A stretch of 64,000 nucleotides of DNA from Streptomyces phaeofaciens. Lineage in GTDB: Bacteria > Actinomycetota > Actinomycetes > Streptomycetales > Streptomycetaceae. A model generated the notes under the pieces. That model was not told the DNA's origin. It searched no databases and saw only the letters and a list, made by a program, of their open reading frames with translations. Each line of letters opens with the position of its first letter. The first letter of the stretch is position 1. The DNA is taken from positions 1 through 64,000 of the forward strand of contig NZ_BMSA01000012.1 in the NCBI RefSeq assembly GCF_014648915.1, read 5' to 3'. Both the position numbers and the translations under genes were made by a program. Shown one piece after another: positions 53,175 through 62,055 of the stretch.

Positions 53175-55433
53175 TCAGGCGAGCAGGGCCGGGATCGTCC
53201 CCTCGTGCGCCGTGCGCAGCTCCTCCAGGGACAGCGCGAACTCGCCCTGGAGCTCGACCGTCTCGCCGTCGACGACACCGATACGGGTGACCGGGAGACC
53301 CCGGGCGCCGCACATGTCGTTGAAGCGGAGCTCCTCCGAGCGCGGGACGGCCACGACGGCACGTCCGGCGGACTCGGAGAACAGGAGGGTGAACGCGTCG
53401 AGCCCGTCCGGTACGACGAGACGCGCGCCCTTGCCGCCGAGCAGCGCCGACTCCACGACCGCCTGGATCAGACCGCCGTCGGACAGGTCGTGCGCGGAGT
53501 CGATCATGCCGTCGCGGGAGGCGGAGATCAGGATCTCGGCCAGCAGGCGCTCACGCTCCAGGTCGACCTTCGGAGGCAGGCCGCCGAGGTGGTCGTGGAC
53601 GACCTGCGACCAGGCCGAGCCGCCGAACTCCTCACGGGTGTCGCCGAGGAGGTAGAGCAGCTGGCCCTCCTCCTGGAAGGCGACCGGGGTGCGGCGCGCG
53701 ACGTCGTCGATCACGCCGAGGACGGCGACCACCGGGGTGGGGTGGATGGCCGCGTCGCCCGTCTGGTTGTAGAGCGAGACGTTGCCGCCGGTCACCGGGG
53801 TGCCGAGCTGGAGGCAGGCGTCGGCGAGACCGCGGACGGCCTCCGCGAACTGCCACATGACGGCCGGGTCCTCGGGCGAGCCGAAGTTCAGGCAGTCGGA
53901 GACGGCGAGCGGCTTGGCACCGGTCGTCGCCACGTTGCGGTAGGCCTCGGAGAGGGCCAGCTGCGCGCCCGCGTACGGGTCGAGCTTGGCGTACCGGCCG
54001 TTGCCGTCCGTCGCGATGGCGACGCCGAGGCCGGACTCCTCGTCGATCCGGATCATGCCGGAGTCCTCGGGCTGGGCGAGGACGGTGTTGCCCTGCACGA
54101 AGTGGTCGTACTGCGAGGTGATCCACTTCTTGGACGCCTGGTTGGGCGAGGCCACCAGCTTCAGGACCTGGTCCTTCAGCTCGTCGCTCGTCGCCGGGCG
54201 CGCGAGCTTGTTCGCGTCGTCGGCCTGGAGGGCGTCCTGCCAGTCCGGGCGGGCGTAGGGGCGCTCGTAGACGGGGCCGTCGTGGGCGACCGTCCGCGGG
54301 TCGACGTCGACGATCTTGCCGCCGTGCCAGAAGATCTCCAGGCGGTCGCCGTCGGTCACCTCACCGATGACGGTGGCGATGACGTCCCACTTGTCGCAGA
54401 TCTCCAGGAACCGCTCGACCTTCGCCGGCTCCACGACCGCGCACATGCGCTCCTGCGACTCGCTCATGAGGATCTCCTCGGGCGAGAGCGTGGAGTCGCG
54501 CAGCGGTACGTCGTCCAGGGTGACGCGCATACCGCCGGAGCCGTTGGAGGCCAGCTCGGAGGTGGCGCAGGACAGACCGGCCGCGCCGAGGTCCTGGATG
54601 CCGACGACCAGCTTCTCGGCGAAGGCCTCCAGGGTGCACTCGATGAGGAGCTTCTCCTGGAAGGGGTCGCCGACCTGGACGGCGGGACGCTTCGAGGGCT
54701 TGGCGTCGTCGAAGGTCTCGGAGGCCAGGATGGAGGCGCCGCCGATGCCGTCGCCGCCGGTCCGGGCCCCGTACAGGATGACCTTGTTGCCGGCGCCGGA
54801 CGCCTTCGCGAGGTGGATGTCCTCGTGCCGCATGACGCCGATGGCACCGGCGTTGACCAGCGGGTTGCCCTGGTAGCAGGCGTCGAAGACGACCTCGCCG
54901 CCGATGTTCGGCAGGCCCAGGCAGTTGCCGTAGCCGCCGATGCCGGCGACGACGCCGGGCAGGACGCGCTTGGTGTCGGGGTGGTCGGCGGCGCCGAAGC
55001 GCAGCGGGTCGACCACCGCGACCGGGCGGGCGCCCATCGCGATGATGTCGCGGACGATGCCGCCGACACCCGTGGCCGCGCCCTGGTAGGGCTCGACGTA
55101 CGACGGGTGGTTGTGCGACTCGACCTTGAAGGTGACCGCGTAGCCCTGGCCGACGTCGACGACGCCGGCGTTCTCGCCGATGCCGACGAGGAGGGCGTCG
55201 GACTGCGGGGCCTTCTCGCCGAACTGGCGCAGGTGCACCTTCGACGACTTGTAGGAGCAGTGCTCGGACCACATGACGGAGTACATGGCGAGCTCGGCGC
55301 CGGTGGGCCGGCGGCCGAGGATCTCCACGACCCGCTCGTACTCGTCCTTCTTCAGACCGAGTTCGGCCCAGGGCAGCTCGACGTCGGGGGTCGCGGCCGC
55401 GTGCTCGACCGTGTCCAGAGGCGTCCGGCTCAT
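53175..55433 (-). CDS. purL: FGAM synthetase, large subunit
   Basis: This 752-residue ATP-dependent synthetase converts FGAR to FGAM using ammonia from PurQ. It is the small PurL type that works with PurS and PurQ. It has [49 protein letters not shown] and [17 protein letters not shown] at 55433 overlaps the purQ stop (ATGA), so the two are translationally coupled. The last two residues are followed by a small hairpin region near 53130-53160. Confidence 0.97.
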   Translation of the reverse strand: MSRTPLDTVEHAAATPDVELPWAELGLKKDEYERVVEILGRRPTGAELAMYSVMWSEHCSYKSSKVHLRQFGEKAPQSDALLVGIGENAGVVDVGQGYAVTFKVESHNHPSYVEPYQGAATGVGGIVRDIIAMGARPVAVVDPLRFGAADHPDTKRVLPGVVAGIGGYGNCLGLPNIGGEVVFDACYQGNPLVNAGAIGVMRHEDIHLAKASGAGNKVILYGARTGGDGIGGASILASETFDDAKPSKRPAVQVGDPFQEKLLIECTLEAFAEKLVVGIQDLGAAGLSCATSELASNGSGGMRVTLDDVPLRDSTLSPEEILMSESQERMCAVVEPAKVERFLEICDKWDVIATVIGEVTDGDRLEIFWHGGKIVDVDPRTVAHDGPVYERPYARPDWQDALQADDANKLARPATSDELKDQVLKLVASPNQASKKWITSQYDHFVQGNTVLAQPEDSGMIRIDEESGLGVAIATDGNGRYAKLDPYAGAQLALSEAYRNVATTGAKPLAVSDCLNFGSPEDPAVMWQFAEAVRGLADACLQLGTPVTGGNVSLYNQTGDAAIHPTPVVAVLGVIDDVARRTPVAFQEEGQLLYLLGDTREEFGGSAWSQVVHDHLGGLPPKVDLERERLLAEILISASRDGMIDSAHDLSDGGLIQAVVESALLGGKGARLVVPDGLDAFTLLFSESAGRAVVAVPRSEELRFNDMCGARGLPVTRIGVVDGETVELQGEFALSLEELRTAHEGTIPALLA

Positions 55434-56110
55434 GCGTTGACCAGCTTCTTGAGGATCGAGGTGAAGAACGGGAGGCCGTCGGTACGGCCCGACCCGATGA
55501 GCGGCTCGACGGCGTGCTCCGGGTGCGGCATGAGGCCTACGACGTTCCCGGCCTCGTTGGTGATGCCGGCGATGTCGCGGAGGCTGCCGTTGGGGTTGAA
55601 GTCCAGGTAGCGGAAGACGACCCGGCCCTCCGCCTCCAGCTTGTCGAGCGTGTACGCGTCGGCGACGTACCGGCCGTCCATGTTCTTCAGCGGGATGTGG
55701 ATCTCCTGGCCGGCCGTGTAGTCGGCGGTCCAGGCGGTGTCCGCGTTCTCCACCCGCAGCTTCTGGTCGCGGCAGATGAAGTGGAGGTGGTCGTTGCCGA
55801 GCATCCCGCCGGGAAGCAGGTGGGCCTCCGTGAGGATCTGGAAGCCGTTGCAGATGCCGAGGACGGGCAGACCCGCCTTCGCCTGCTCGATGACGGTCTC
55901 CATCACCGGGGAGAAGCGGGAGATGGCCCCGGCGCGCAGATAGTCGCCGTACGAGAAACCACCGGGCAGGACGACCGCGTCGACCTGATGGAGGTTCTTG
56001 TCCTTGTGCCAGAGCGCGACCGGTTCGGCACCCGCGAGGCGGATGGCGCGCTGGGTGTCCCGGTCGTCGAGGCTGCCCGGGAAAGTGACGACGCCAATAC
56101 GAGCGGTCAC
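55430..56110 (-). CDS. purQ: FGAM synthetase, glutaminase subunit
   Basis: This 226-residue class I glutamine amidotransferase has nucleophile Cys87 in [11 protein letters not shown], oxyanion-region [13 protein letters not shown] and the His/Glu of [11 protein letters not shown]. It releases ammonia for PurL. GTG at 56110 overlaps the purS stop (GTGA) and its own stop overlaps purL, so purS-purQ-purL are translated together. Confidence 0.97.
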   Translation of the reverse strand: MTARIGVVTFPGSLDDRDTQRAIRLAGAEPVALWHKDKNLHQVDAVVLPGGFSYGDYLRAGAISRFSPVMETVIEQAKAGLPVLGICNGFQILTEAHLLPGGMLGNDHLHFICRDQKLRVENADTAWTADYTAGQEIHIPLKNMDGRYVADAYTLDKLEAEGRVVFRYLDFNPNGSLRDIAGITNEAGNVVGLMPHPEHAVEPLIGSGRTDGLPFFTSILKKLVNA

Positions 56111-56370
56111 TTCGCGGCCTCCGCGACTTCCTCCACCTTGACGGTGAAGTCCTCGATCACGGTGTTGGCGAGGAAGGATTCCGCAAGATCGTGGATGCGG
56201 GCGAGGGCGGCCTCGTCGACCGGTCCGTCAACTTCCAGTTCGAATCGCTTTCCCTGACGTACGTCGGAGATGCCTTCGAAACCCAGCCGCGGCAGTGCGC
56301 GCTGCACCGCCTGGCCCTGGGGGTCGAGGATCTCCGGCTTGAGCATGACGTCGACTACGACGCGTGCCAC
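56107..56370 (-). CDS. purS: FGAM synthetase, PurS subunit
   Basis: This 87-residue subunit bridges PurQ and PurL ([39 protein letters not shown]). GTG at 56370 is five bases after GGGAG; the earlier in-frame GTG at 56376 is too close to that site. It is first gene of the purSQL operon. Confidence 0.96.
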   Translation of the reverse strand: MARVVVDVMLKPEILDPQGQAVQRALPRLGFEGISDVRQGKRFELEVDGPVDEAALARIHDLAESFLANTVIEDFTVKVEEVAEAAK

Positions 56371-56733
56371 TGGCACTCCCGGTGGTGTGGTGCTGAGCAG
56401 GCTCCTGATGGTGTCTCCAACAGGTGCCTTCAGACTACCTGCACAAAATTTCTACGCGGGTAGAGTTGTAGGAAACTACGTGAGCGCCATCACGATCAGG
56501 TATCGGACCAGTGCCTTCGCGAAAAATTCAGGGAAAGATCCGGGGTGCACCCGTGTTCCCTATTGCGCTGGGACACGCGGGCAGATTTAGTCGGGCTTCA
56601 CATTCGATTGCCGGGCACTGTACAAATGAATTGGCAATAGCCGATACTTTGCCTCATAACTGGCGGACAGTCGACATCTCCGTGACGTCTTGGCACGTCA
56701 TCGCAGAGCTGTCGCACGAAGGGACCGATATTC
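56371..56733. other. Divergent promoter region of purS and lsrL
   Basis: 363 bases without a gene, with lower GC than either side. TTGGCA (56631-56636) and CATAAC (56655-56660), spacer 18, form a candidate lsrL promoter. TGACGT-N6-ACGTCA at 56683-56700 lies between it and the lsrL start. The minus-strand purS promoter was not assigned. Confidence 0.45.
56683..56700 (+). promoter_or_regulatory. Inverted repeat in the lsrL leader
   Basis: TGACGT-CTTGGC-ACGTCA, a perfect 6-bp-arm repeat about 33 bases before the lsrL start and just after the predicted promoter. It is a candidate operator. Confidence 0.45.
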
Positions 56734-57051
56734 GTGGCGCAGAAGGTCGTGGTCACTCTCTTTGACGACATCGACGGCTCGGAAGCGGCGGAAACGATCG
56801 CCTTCGGACTCGACGGCAAGTCGTACGAGATCGACCTCAATGAAGCCAATGCCGGGAAACTGCGCAAGGCGCTCGCCCCCTACGTGGAGGCCGGCCGCAA
56901 GCGGTCGAAGTCCGGCAAGGCGTACAAGCAGACGGAGGTCGCGCCCGACCCGGCGGCCGTCCGCGCCTGGGCCCAGGCCAACAAGATGGAGGTCCCCGCG
57001 CGCGGCCGCATCCCCAAGAGGGTCTACGAGGCGTTCGCCGAAGCGCAGTGA
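56734..57051 (+). CDS. lsrL: Lsr2-like nucleoid protein
   Basis: This 105-residue xenogeneic silencer has an N-terminal dimerisation domain (MAQKVVVTLFDDIDGSEAAETIAFGLDGKSYEIDL) and a basic linker (RKRSKSGKAYKQ). A C-terminal AT-minor-groove-binding domain with the RGR hook follows (VPARGRIPKRVYEAF). Lsr2 proteins coat AT-rich, horizontally acquired DNA and silence it. Streptomyces have two paralogues; the one beside purS is LsrL (SCO4076 in S. coelicolor), from recall. GTG at 56734. It may respond to the inverted repeat in its leader. Confidence 0.93.
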   Translation: MAQKVVVTLFDDIDGSEAAETIAFGLDGKSYEIDLNEANAGKLRKALAPYVEAGRKRSKSGKAYKQTEVAPDPAAVRAWAQANKMEVPARGRIPKRVYEAFAEAQ

Positions 57052-57145
57052 GCCCGCGCCGTCCGGTTGCCCTCGGGGCCCGCTCTCCGGCGCGCCCTCC
57101 AGCCCCGTCCCGGGGCCCCGTCAGCGGACCCTGGGGGCAACCGAC

Positions 57146-57176
57146 TTGCGCTACCCCCCACATGGTCGGCTAATGT
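57146..57176 (+). promoter_or_regulatory. Candidate promoter for tRNA-Gly(UCC)
   Basis: TTGCGC at 57146-57151 and TAATGT at 57171-57176, spacer 19, lie 50 bases before the tRNA. Confidence 0.4.
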
Positions 57177-57226
57177 CTGGAGCACGCCGCCGGGCGGGGC
57201 CGAAAAGCCCAGCTCATGGAGGCCAC

Positions 57227-57298
57227 GCGGGTGTAGTTCAGTAGCAGAACATCCCCCTTCCAGGGGGAAGGCGCAGTGTGCAATTCCTGTCACCCGCT
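57227..57298 (+). tRNA. Atypical tRNA-Gly(TCC)
   Basis: This 72-base cloverleaf has acceptor GCGGGTG/CACCCGC, D-stem GTTC/GAAC, anticodon stem TCCCC/GGGGA and loop CTTCCAG (anticodon TCC). The D-loop AGTAGCA lacks the usual GG pair (G18 is A). The T-arm has loop TGCAATT in place of TTCRANT and a bulged T in its 5' strand, so the T-Psi-C signature is replaced by G-T-G-C. The same GTGC swap is known in staphylococcal tRNA-Gly used for cell-wall synthesis. CCA is not encoded. Confidence 0.85.
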
Positions 57299-57378
57299 CT
57301 GCATCGCCGTCCCGACCACGTATGTGGATCAGGTAGGCTGGTGCTCGCGCCGATCGGTGAAAGCCGGTCGGAGGCAAT

Positions 57379-57451
57379 GCGGACGTAGCTCAGTTGGTAG
57401 AGCGCAACCTTGCCAAGGTTGAGGTCGCGAGTTCGAGCCTCGTCGTCCGCT
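57379..57451 (+). tRNA. tRNA-Gly(GCC), copy 1
   Basis: This 73-base cloverleaf has anticodon loop TTGCCAA and T-loop TTCGAGC, normal in all arms. It is identical to the copy at 61663. Confidence 0.95.
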
Positions 57452-57459
57452 CGGGAATC

Positions 57460-57486
57460 AGACCCCGGTCCAATGGACCGGGGTCT
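57460..57486 (+). terminator. Terminator after tRNA-Gly copy 1
   Basis: AGACCCCGGTCC pairs with GGACCGGGGTCT across a three-base loop and is followed by TTTT. Confidence 0.88.
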
Positions 57487-57499
57487 TTTCGTGTGTCCT

Positions 57500-57715
57500 T
57501 CTGCTCGTGGTCGTGCTCGTGGTCGTGCTCGTGTGTGGGCGTGGGTATGGGTGTGGGCGTGGGGGGTGCGTCTGGTGGTTGGTGGTCGGGGCTTAGTGGT
57601 GGCCGAGGGCTGGGGCTTAGTGGCCGGGGGCCGGGGGCCGGCCGGGGGCTGGGGCTTAGTGGCCGGGGGCCGGGGGCCGGGGCTTAGTGGCCGGGGGCCG
57701 GGGGCCGGTGGCTTT
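57500..57715. repeat. Tandem repeats before the ABC genes
   Basis: Three copies of a 12-base TGCTCGTGGTCG-like unit (57502-57537) are followed by four copies of GGGGCTTAGTGG (57588, 57612, 57651, 57679) separated by CCGGGGG runs. The region 57452-57786 holds no gene other than this low-complexity DNA and presumably the ABC promoter. Confidence 0.75.
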
Positions 57716-57786
57716 CTGACATTTGTCATGGGGAGTGGTGACACCTCGCACTGCCGCCGGCCTCGGTTCTCCGGGAGCCTTGAGGC

Positions 57787-58740
57787 ATGGACACGAATGA
57801 ACACGTGATTGAGGTCACCGACCTCCGGCGTGTGTACGGGGGCGGGTTCGAAGCGGTCCGTGGCATCTCCTTCCACGTCGACCGCGGTGAGATCTTCGCG
57901 CTGCTGGGCACCAACGGCGCCGGCAAGACATCGACCGTCGAGCTGCTGGAGGGCCTCGCGCGGCCCGACGGCGGGCGTATCCGCGTCCTCGGCCACGACC
58001 CGCACGCCGACCGGGCCGCCGTCCGGCCGCGCACCGGGGTGATGCTCCAGGAGGGCGGCTTCCCCTCCGAGCTGACCGTCGCCGAGACCGCGCGGATGTG
58101 GGCCGGATGCGTCAGCGGCGCCCGCCCGGTCGGCGAGGTGCTGTCCCTGGTGGGACTCGCCGCGCGGGCCGGCGTCCGGGTCAAGCAGCTGTCCGGCGGT
58201 GAGCGGCGCCGCCTCGACCTGGCGCTCGCCCTGCTCGGCGACCCCGAGGTGCTGTTCCTGGACGAGCCGACGACCGGCCTCGACGCCGAGGGCCGCCGCG
58301 ACACCTGGGACCTGGTCCGCGCCCTGCGCGATTCCGGTACGACGGTGCTGCTGACCACGCACTACCTGGAAGAGGCGGAGAACCTCGCCGACCGGCTCGC
58401 CATCCTCCACGAGGGGCGCATCGCATCCGCCGGGACACCCGCCGAGGTGACCGCGGCCCAGCCCTCCCGGATCACCTTCCGCCTGCCCGAGGGCTACTTC
58501 GTCGGCGATCTGCCGCCCCTGGCCGAACTCGGCGTGTCCGAGCACGAGGTGGACGGCCCCCTCGTCCGGCTGCGCACTCACGAGCTCCAGCGGGCGGCGA
58601 CCGGGCTGCTGGTGTGGGCCGAGCGGGCCGGGGTCGACCTGCACGGGCTGGATGTGCGGTCGGCCTCGCTGGAGGAGGCGTTCCTGGGGATAGCCAGGGA
58701 GGCGTCACGCCGGACGGCGGACGCGGAGGTGGAGGCATGA
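57787..58740 (+). CDS. ABC transporter ATP-binding protein
   Basis: This 317-residue ATPase has Walker A LLGTNGAGKTST, signature LSGGERRRLDLALAL, Walker B VLFLDEPTTGLD and the H-loop TTHYLEEAENLADR. The C-terminal 80 residues are typical of drug-exporter (DrrA/CcmA-like) ATPases. ATGA overlap with the permease shows a coupled pair. It is the first gene of a four-gene operon with permease, histidine kinase and response regulator, an arrangement in which the kinase often senses the exported compound or membrane state. Confidence 0.92.
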   Translation: MDTNEHVIEVTDLRRVYGGGFEAVRGISFHVDRGEIFALLGTNGAGKTSTVELLEGLARPDGGRIRVLGHDPHADRAAVRPRTGVMLQEGGFPSELTVAETARMWAGCVSGARPVGEVLSLVGLAARAGVRVKQLSGGERRRLDLALALLGDPEVLFLDEPTTGLDAEGRRDTWDLVRALRDSGTTVLLTTHYLEEAENLADRLAILHEGRIASAGTPAEVTAAQPSRITFRLPEGYFVGDLPPLAELGVSEHEVDGPLVRLRTHELQRAATGLLVWAERAGVDLHGLDVRSASLEEAFLGIAREASRRTADAEVEA

Positions 58741-59651
58741 GCGGCCTCACGAATGAAGGCGGCGGTATGAACGGGGACGGCGGCATGGGTGACGGTGCGA
58801 GCGGCAGCGCGCGTGGCGGTGCACGTGTCGAAGCGAGTGGCGCCGTGGTCAAGGGCGCGGCGCGGCCGGTGGGTTCGGCCCGGCCGGTGACGACCCCGGC
58901 GAGCCGTATGGCCGCCCTCGCCCGTGCCGAGCTGACCCTGCTCGGGCGCAGCAAGAGCACGCTCCTCGCGGCGGTGCTGGTACCGCTGGTGCTGCCGCTC
59001 AGCCTGGCGTCGGTGGTCGAGGACATGGAGGTCCAGGACGTCGGCCTCACCACCGGTCTCGTCCTGCTGCCGGCCGCGATCGGCTTCTCCCTGCTGTTCG
59101 GGGTGTACTCGGCGCTGGCCGCGATCTACACCGCCCGGCGCGAGGAGCTGGTGCTGAAGCGGCTGCGCACCGGCGAGCTGCGGGACGCCGAGATCCTCAC
59201 CGGTGCGGCGCTACCGGTCCTGGCCACCGGGCTGGCGCAGTCCCTGGTGCTGGTGACGGGCTCCACGATCCTGCTCGACATACCCGCGCCCGAGGCACCC
59301 CATCTCGCCGTCCTCGGACTGCTGACGGGCCTGGCGATGTGCGCGGCGCTGGCGGCGGTCACCGCGGCCGTGACCCGCACGGTGGAGAGCGCCCAGGTCA
59401 CGACGATGCCGATGGTGCTGGTCTCGATGATCGGCTCCGGGGTGACCGTCCCCCTGGAGCTGCTGCCCGACCGGCTCGCCTCCTTCTGCGAACTGCTGCC
59501 GCTGTCCCCGGTGATCGTCCTGATCCGCGGCGGCTGGACCGGCGACCTCTCGGCGTACGAGTGCCTGCGCGCCATCGCGATCGCGCTGGCCTGGACCGTG
59601 CTGGCGGTGTTTGCTGTACGACGGTGGTTCAGGTGGGAGCCCCGGCGCTGA
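58737..59651 (+). CDS. ABC-2 type permease
   Basis: This 304-residue permease starts with a disordered Gly-rich N-terminus (1-55), then six membrane segments (SKSTLLAAVLVPLVLPLSL, GLTTGLVLLPAAIGFSLLFGVY and others, to about residue 298). The cytoplasmic loop YTARREELVLKRLRTGEL is characteristic of ABC-2 exporters. The start overlaps the ATPase stop. It forms the exporter with the preceding gene. Confidence 0.88.
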   Translation: MSGLTNEGGGMNGDGGMGDGASGSARGGARVEASGAVVKGAARPVGSARPVTTPASRMAALARAELTLLGRSKSTLLAAVLVPLVLPLSLASVVEDMEVQDVGLTTGLVLLPAAIGFSLLFGVYSALAAIYTARREELVLKRLRTGELRDAEILTGAALPVLATGLAQSLVLVTGSTILLDIPAPEAPHLAVLGLLTGLAMCAALAAVTAAVTRTVESAQVTTMPMVLVSMIGSGVTVPLELLPDRLASFCELLPLSPVIVLIRGGWTGDLSAYECLRAIAIALAWTVLAVFAVRRWFRWEPRR

Positions 59652-59682
59652 CCACACCGGGTTCCAACGGCAGGGGAGGGCA

Positions 59683-61035
59683 ATGATGTTGGGCCGCATC
59701 CGGGGGTGGCATCGGCGTCACTGGAAGGACCGCAGCAAGGCCGAGCGGGTCGAGCTTCAGACGCTGATCACCTGGTATCTGACGACCTGGTTCTTCTCCT
59801 TCGCCTGGCTCGCGCTGCCCCTGGTGGGCGGGCTGGAGCGGCGGCCCGTGCCGATGATCGTCGGCGGCCTGCTCCTGCTGGTGGCCGTCCTGCAGTGCTC
59901 CGAGGCGAACCGGCTCACCCGGCCCGTCCTCGACCACTACCTGGGGCGCGCCGAACTCCCGCAGCGCGCCCTGGCTCCCGCGGCCGTCCTGGCCGTCTTC
60001 GGCCTGGCGCTGACCCTGGTGCTCGCCGCGCTGAAGGGCACCGACCCGGCGACGGTCCGGCTGTCGATAGGGGCCACGCTGCTCTCCGTGGGAATGCTGT
60101 ACGGCGTGATGGTGCCGGTGCGGGTGTTCCTGCGCCGGTCCGCAGCGCTCGCGGTGCTGCTCATGGCCCTGTTCGCCTGGACCGATCCGGATCCGGCCGG
60201 GATCGTCACGGTCGGGGTCGTCACCGCCTTCGGGACGTGCTTCTCCCTGTTCGCCTGCCGCTGCGGCGCCTGGAACCTGGCGGTGCTGTGGGAGGCGGAG
60301 CGGGCCGGCGAGGTCGAGGCCCGGCTCGCGGTGGCCGAGGAGCGGCTGCGGTTCGGGCGGGACCTGCACGACGTGATGGGCCGCAATCTCGCGGTGATCG
60401 CCCTGAAGAGCGAGCTGGCCGTGCAGCTGGCCCGGCGCGGCCGGCCGGAGGCCGTGGACCAGATGATCGAGGTGCAGCGCATAGCGCAGGAGTCCCAGCG
60501 GGAGGTGCGCGATGTCGTCCGGGGCTACCGGGAGGCCGACCTGGGTGTGGAACTCGCCGGAGCGCAGGGTGTGCTGACGGCGGCCGGGATCGTCTGCGAG
60601 GTGCGCGGGGACGCCGGCGGGCTGCCCGCCGGGGTGCAGTCGGCGCTCGGCTGGGTGGTGCGGGAGACGACCACCAATGTGCTGCGGCACGGGGACGCCG
60701 GGCGGTGTTCCGTGGAGCTGAAGGTGACCGAGGGGCGGGTGGTGCTGACGGTGGAGAACGACGGCGCGGAACCCGTCGCCTCCGGCGCCGCCGGTCCGGA
60801 GGGCGCCGGCGGATCGGGGCTGGCCGGGCTGCGGGAGCGGCTGCGGCGGGTGGACGGGACGCTGGAGGCGGGGTTCGCCGCGGCGGACACGTTCCGGGTG
60901 GTGGCCCGGGTGCCGCTGAGGGAGAAGGCCGCAGCCGTGCGGGAGGGCGCGGGAGCGAAGCCGTCGGAGCCGGAGCCGGAGGAAGTCCGTGCGAGAGGCA
61001 GAGGGAAGGAAGCCGTGAGAGAGGTCACTTCATGA
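59683..61035 (+). CDS. NarL/DesK-type sensor histidine kinase
   Basis: This 450-residue kinase has about six N-terminal membrane helices (30-205) and no large extracellular domain. A HisKA_3 dimerisation segment with His229 (RLRFGRDLHDVMGRNLAV) and an HATPase domain (about 315-420, LGWVVRETTTNVLRHGDAG and GGSGLAGLRERL) follow. DesK-like kinases sense membrane thickness or membrane-active compounds. ATG at 59683 has GGGGAGGG upstream. Its stop overlaps the response regulator start (ATGA). Confidence 0.9.
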   Translation: MMLGRIRGWHRRHWKDRSKAERVELQTLITWYLTTWFFSFAWLALPLVGGLERRPVPMIVGGLLLLVAVLQCSEANRLTRPVLDHYLGRAELPQRALAPAAVLAVFGLALTLVLAALKGTDPATVRLSIGATLLSVGMLYGVMVPVRVFLRRSAALAVLLMALFAWTDPDPAGIVTVGVVTAFGTCFSLFACRCGAWNLAVLWEAERAGEVEARLAVAEERLRFGRDLHDVMGRNLAVIALKSELAVQLARRGRPEAVDQMIEVQRIAQESQREVRDVVRGYREADLGVELAGAQGVLTAAGIVCEVRGDAGGLPAGVQSALGWVVRETTTNVLRHGDAGRCSVELKVTEGRVVLTVENDGAEPVASGAAGPEGAGGSGLAGLRERLRRVDGTLEAGFAAADTFRVVARVPLREKAAAVREGAGAKPSEPEPEEVRARGRGKEAVREVTS

Positions 61036-61640
61036 CGGTGCGGGTGCTGCTCGCCGACGACGAGCACCTCATCCGGGGTGCGCTGACGGCGCTGCTCTCC
61101 CTGGAGGACGACCTGGTGATCGTCGCGGAGGCGGCCACCGGGACGGAGGCGCTGGCGATGGCCCGGGCCCATCGGCCCGACGTGGCCGTCCTGGACCTCC
61201 AGATGCCGGGCGGGGACGGTGTGAAGGTCGCCACATCCCTGCGGGCCGAACTGCCCGGTTGCCAGGTCCTGATCGTCACCAGCCACGGCCGGCCGGGACA
61301 CCTCAAGCGGGCGCTTGCGGCGGGTGTGCGCGGGTTCGTCCCGAAGACGGTGAGCGCGCAGCGGCTCGCGGAGATCATCCGGACCGTGCACGCGGGGAAC
61401 CGTTACGTCGACCCGGAGTTGGCGGCGGACGCGATCGCCTCCGGGGACTCGCCACTGACCTCGCGCGAGGCCGAGGTGCTCGAACTCGCCGCCGACGGAG
61501 CGCCGGTCACGGAGATCGCCGAGCGGGCCGCGCTGTCGCCGGGGACCGTGCGGAACTACCTGTCGTCGGCCGTGTCCAAGATCGGGGCGGAGAATCGTCA
61601 CGCGGCGGTGCGTCTCGCTCGCGAGCGGGGTTGGGTATAG
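61032..61640 (+). CDS. NarL/LuxR-family response regulator
   Basis: This 202-residue regulator has a receiver with phospho-acceptor Asp55 (VAVLDLQMPGGDG), acidic pocket DDE at 9-11 and Lys in FVPKTVS. A LuxR-type HTH follows (about 138-200, LTSREAEVLELAADG, TVRNYLSSAVSKIGAENRHAAVRLA). It is paired with the preceding kinase and likely controls the ABC operon. Its last codons carry a TATAGT that may be the -10 of the next tRNA. Confidence 0.92.
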   Translation: MTVRVLLADDEHLIRGALTALLSLEDDLVIVAEAATGTEALAMARAHRPDVAVLDLQMPGGDGVKVATSLRAELPGCQVLIVTSHGRPGHLKRALAAGVRGFVPKTVSAQRLAEIIRTVHAGNRYVDPELAADAIASGDSPLTSREAEVLELAADGAPVTEIAERAALSPGTVRNYLSSAVSKIGAENRHAAVRLARERGWV

Positions 61641-61662
61641 TTGGCCTCGCGCCACGGCGCAT

Positions 61663-61735
61663 GCGGACGTAGCTCAGTTGGTAGAGCGCAACCTTGCCAA
61701 GGTTGAGGTCGCGAGTTCGAGCCTCGTCGTCCGCT
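61663..61735 (+). tRNA. tRNA-Gly(GCC), copy 2
   Basis: This 73-base cloverleaf is identical to the gene at 57379. Copy 1, its flanks and its terminator form a 117-base repeat that recurs here with two mismatches. Confidence 0.95.
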
Positions 61736-61743
61736 CGGGAATC

Positions 61744-61770
61744 AGACCCCGGTCCATTGGGCCGGGGTCT
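61744..61770 (+). terminator. Terminator after tRNA-Gly copy 2
   Basis: AGACCCCGG pairs with CCGGGGTCT, followed by TTT. It differs from the first copy at two loop-proximal bases. Confidence 0.85.
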
Positions 61771-61779
61771 TTTCGTGCC

Positions 61780-62055
61780 TTGAGGGCTGTTCAGCGTCTT
61801 GAAGGCGTTCCGCGCCCAGAAGGCCGCTCCGTGCCCTGAGGTCGCTCCGTGCCCAGAAGGTAGCTCCGTGCCCTGGAGGTCTTTCCGCACCCTGAAGGTC
61901 GCTCCGTGTCTGGCGGCCTTTTCGTGGCCGCCCGAAGGGCTTTTCGTGTGCCCCGGGCGCTCTTTCCTTTTCCGGGGCCGGTCGTTCGGGGTTCTCCGGG
62001 GGCGGTGCATGCCGCGAGGCCCCCGGTTTCCCGTGGGGCCTCGCGTGTCAGGGCG
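61780..62055. repeat. Imperfect 20-base repeats downstream of tRNA-Gly
   Basis: Five or more copies of a CTGAAGGTCGCTCCGTGCC-like unit lie between about 61800 and 61915, then unremarkable GC-rich DNA to the purC stop. There is no gene on either strand; reading frames here are by-products. Confidence 0.6.

Noticed and set aside
53073-55610. An 845-codon plus-strand frame opposite purL
   Set aside because: Mirror of purL codon bias, rich in Val/Gly/Asp/Arg, no motifs.
57500-57715. A small gene in the repeat region before the ABC operon
   Set aside because: Open frames here consist only of Trp/Gly/Val repeats, have no ribosome site and end within low-complexity DNA.
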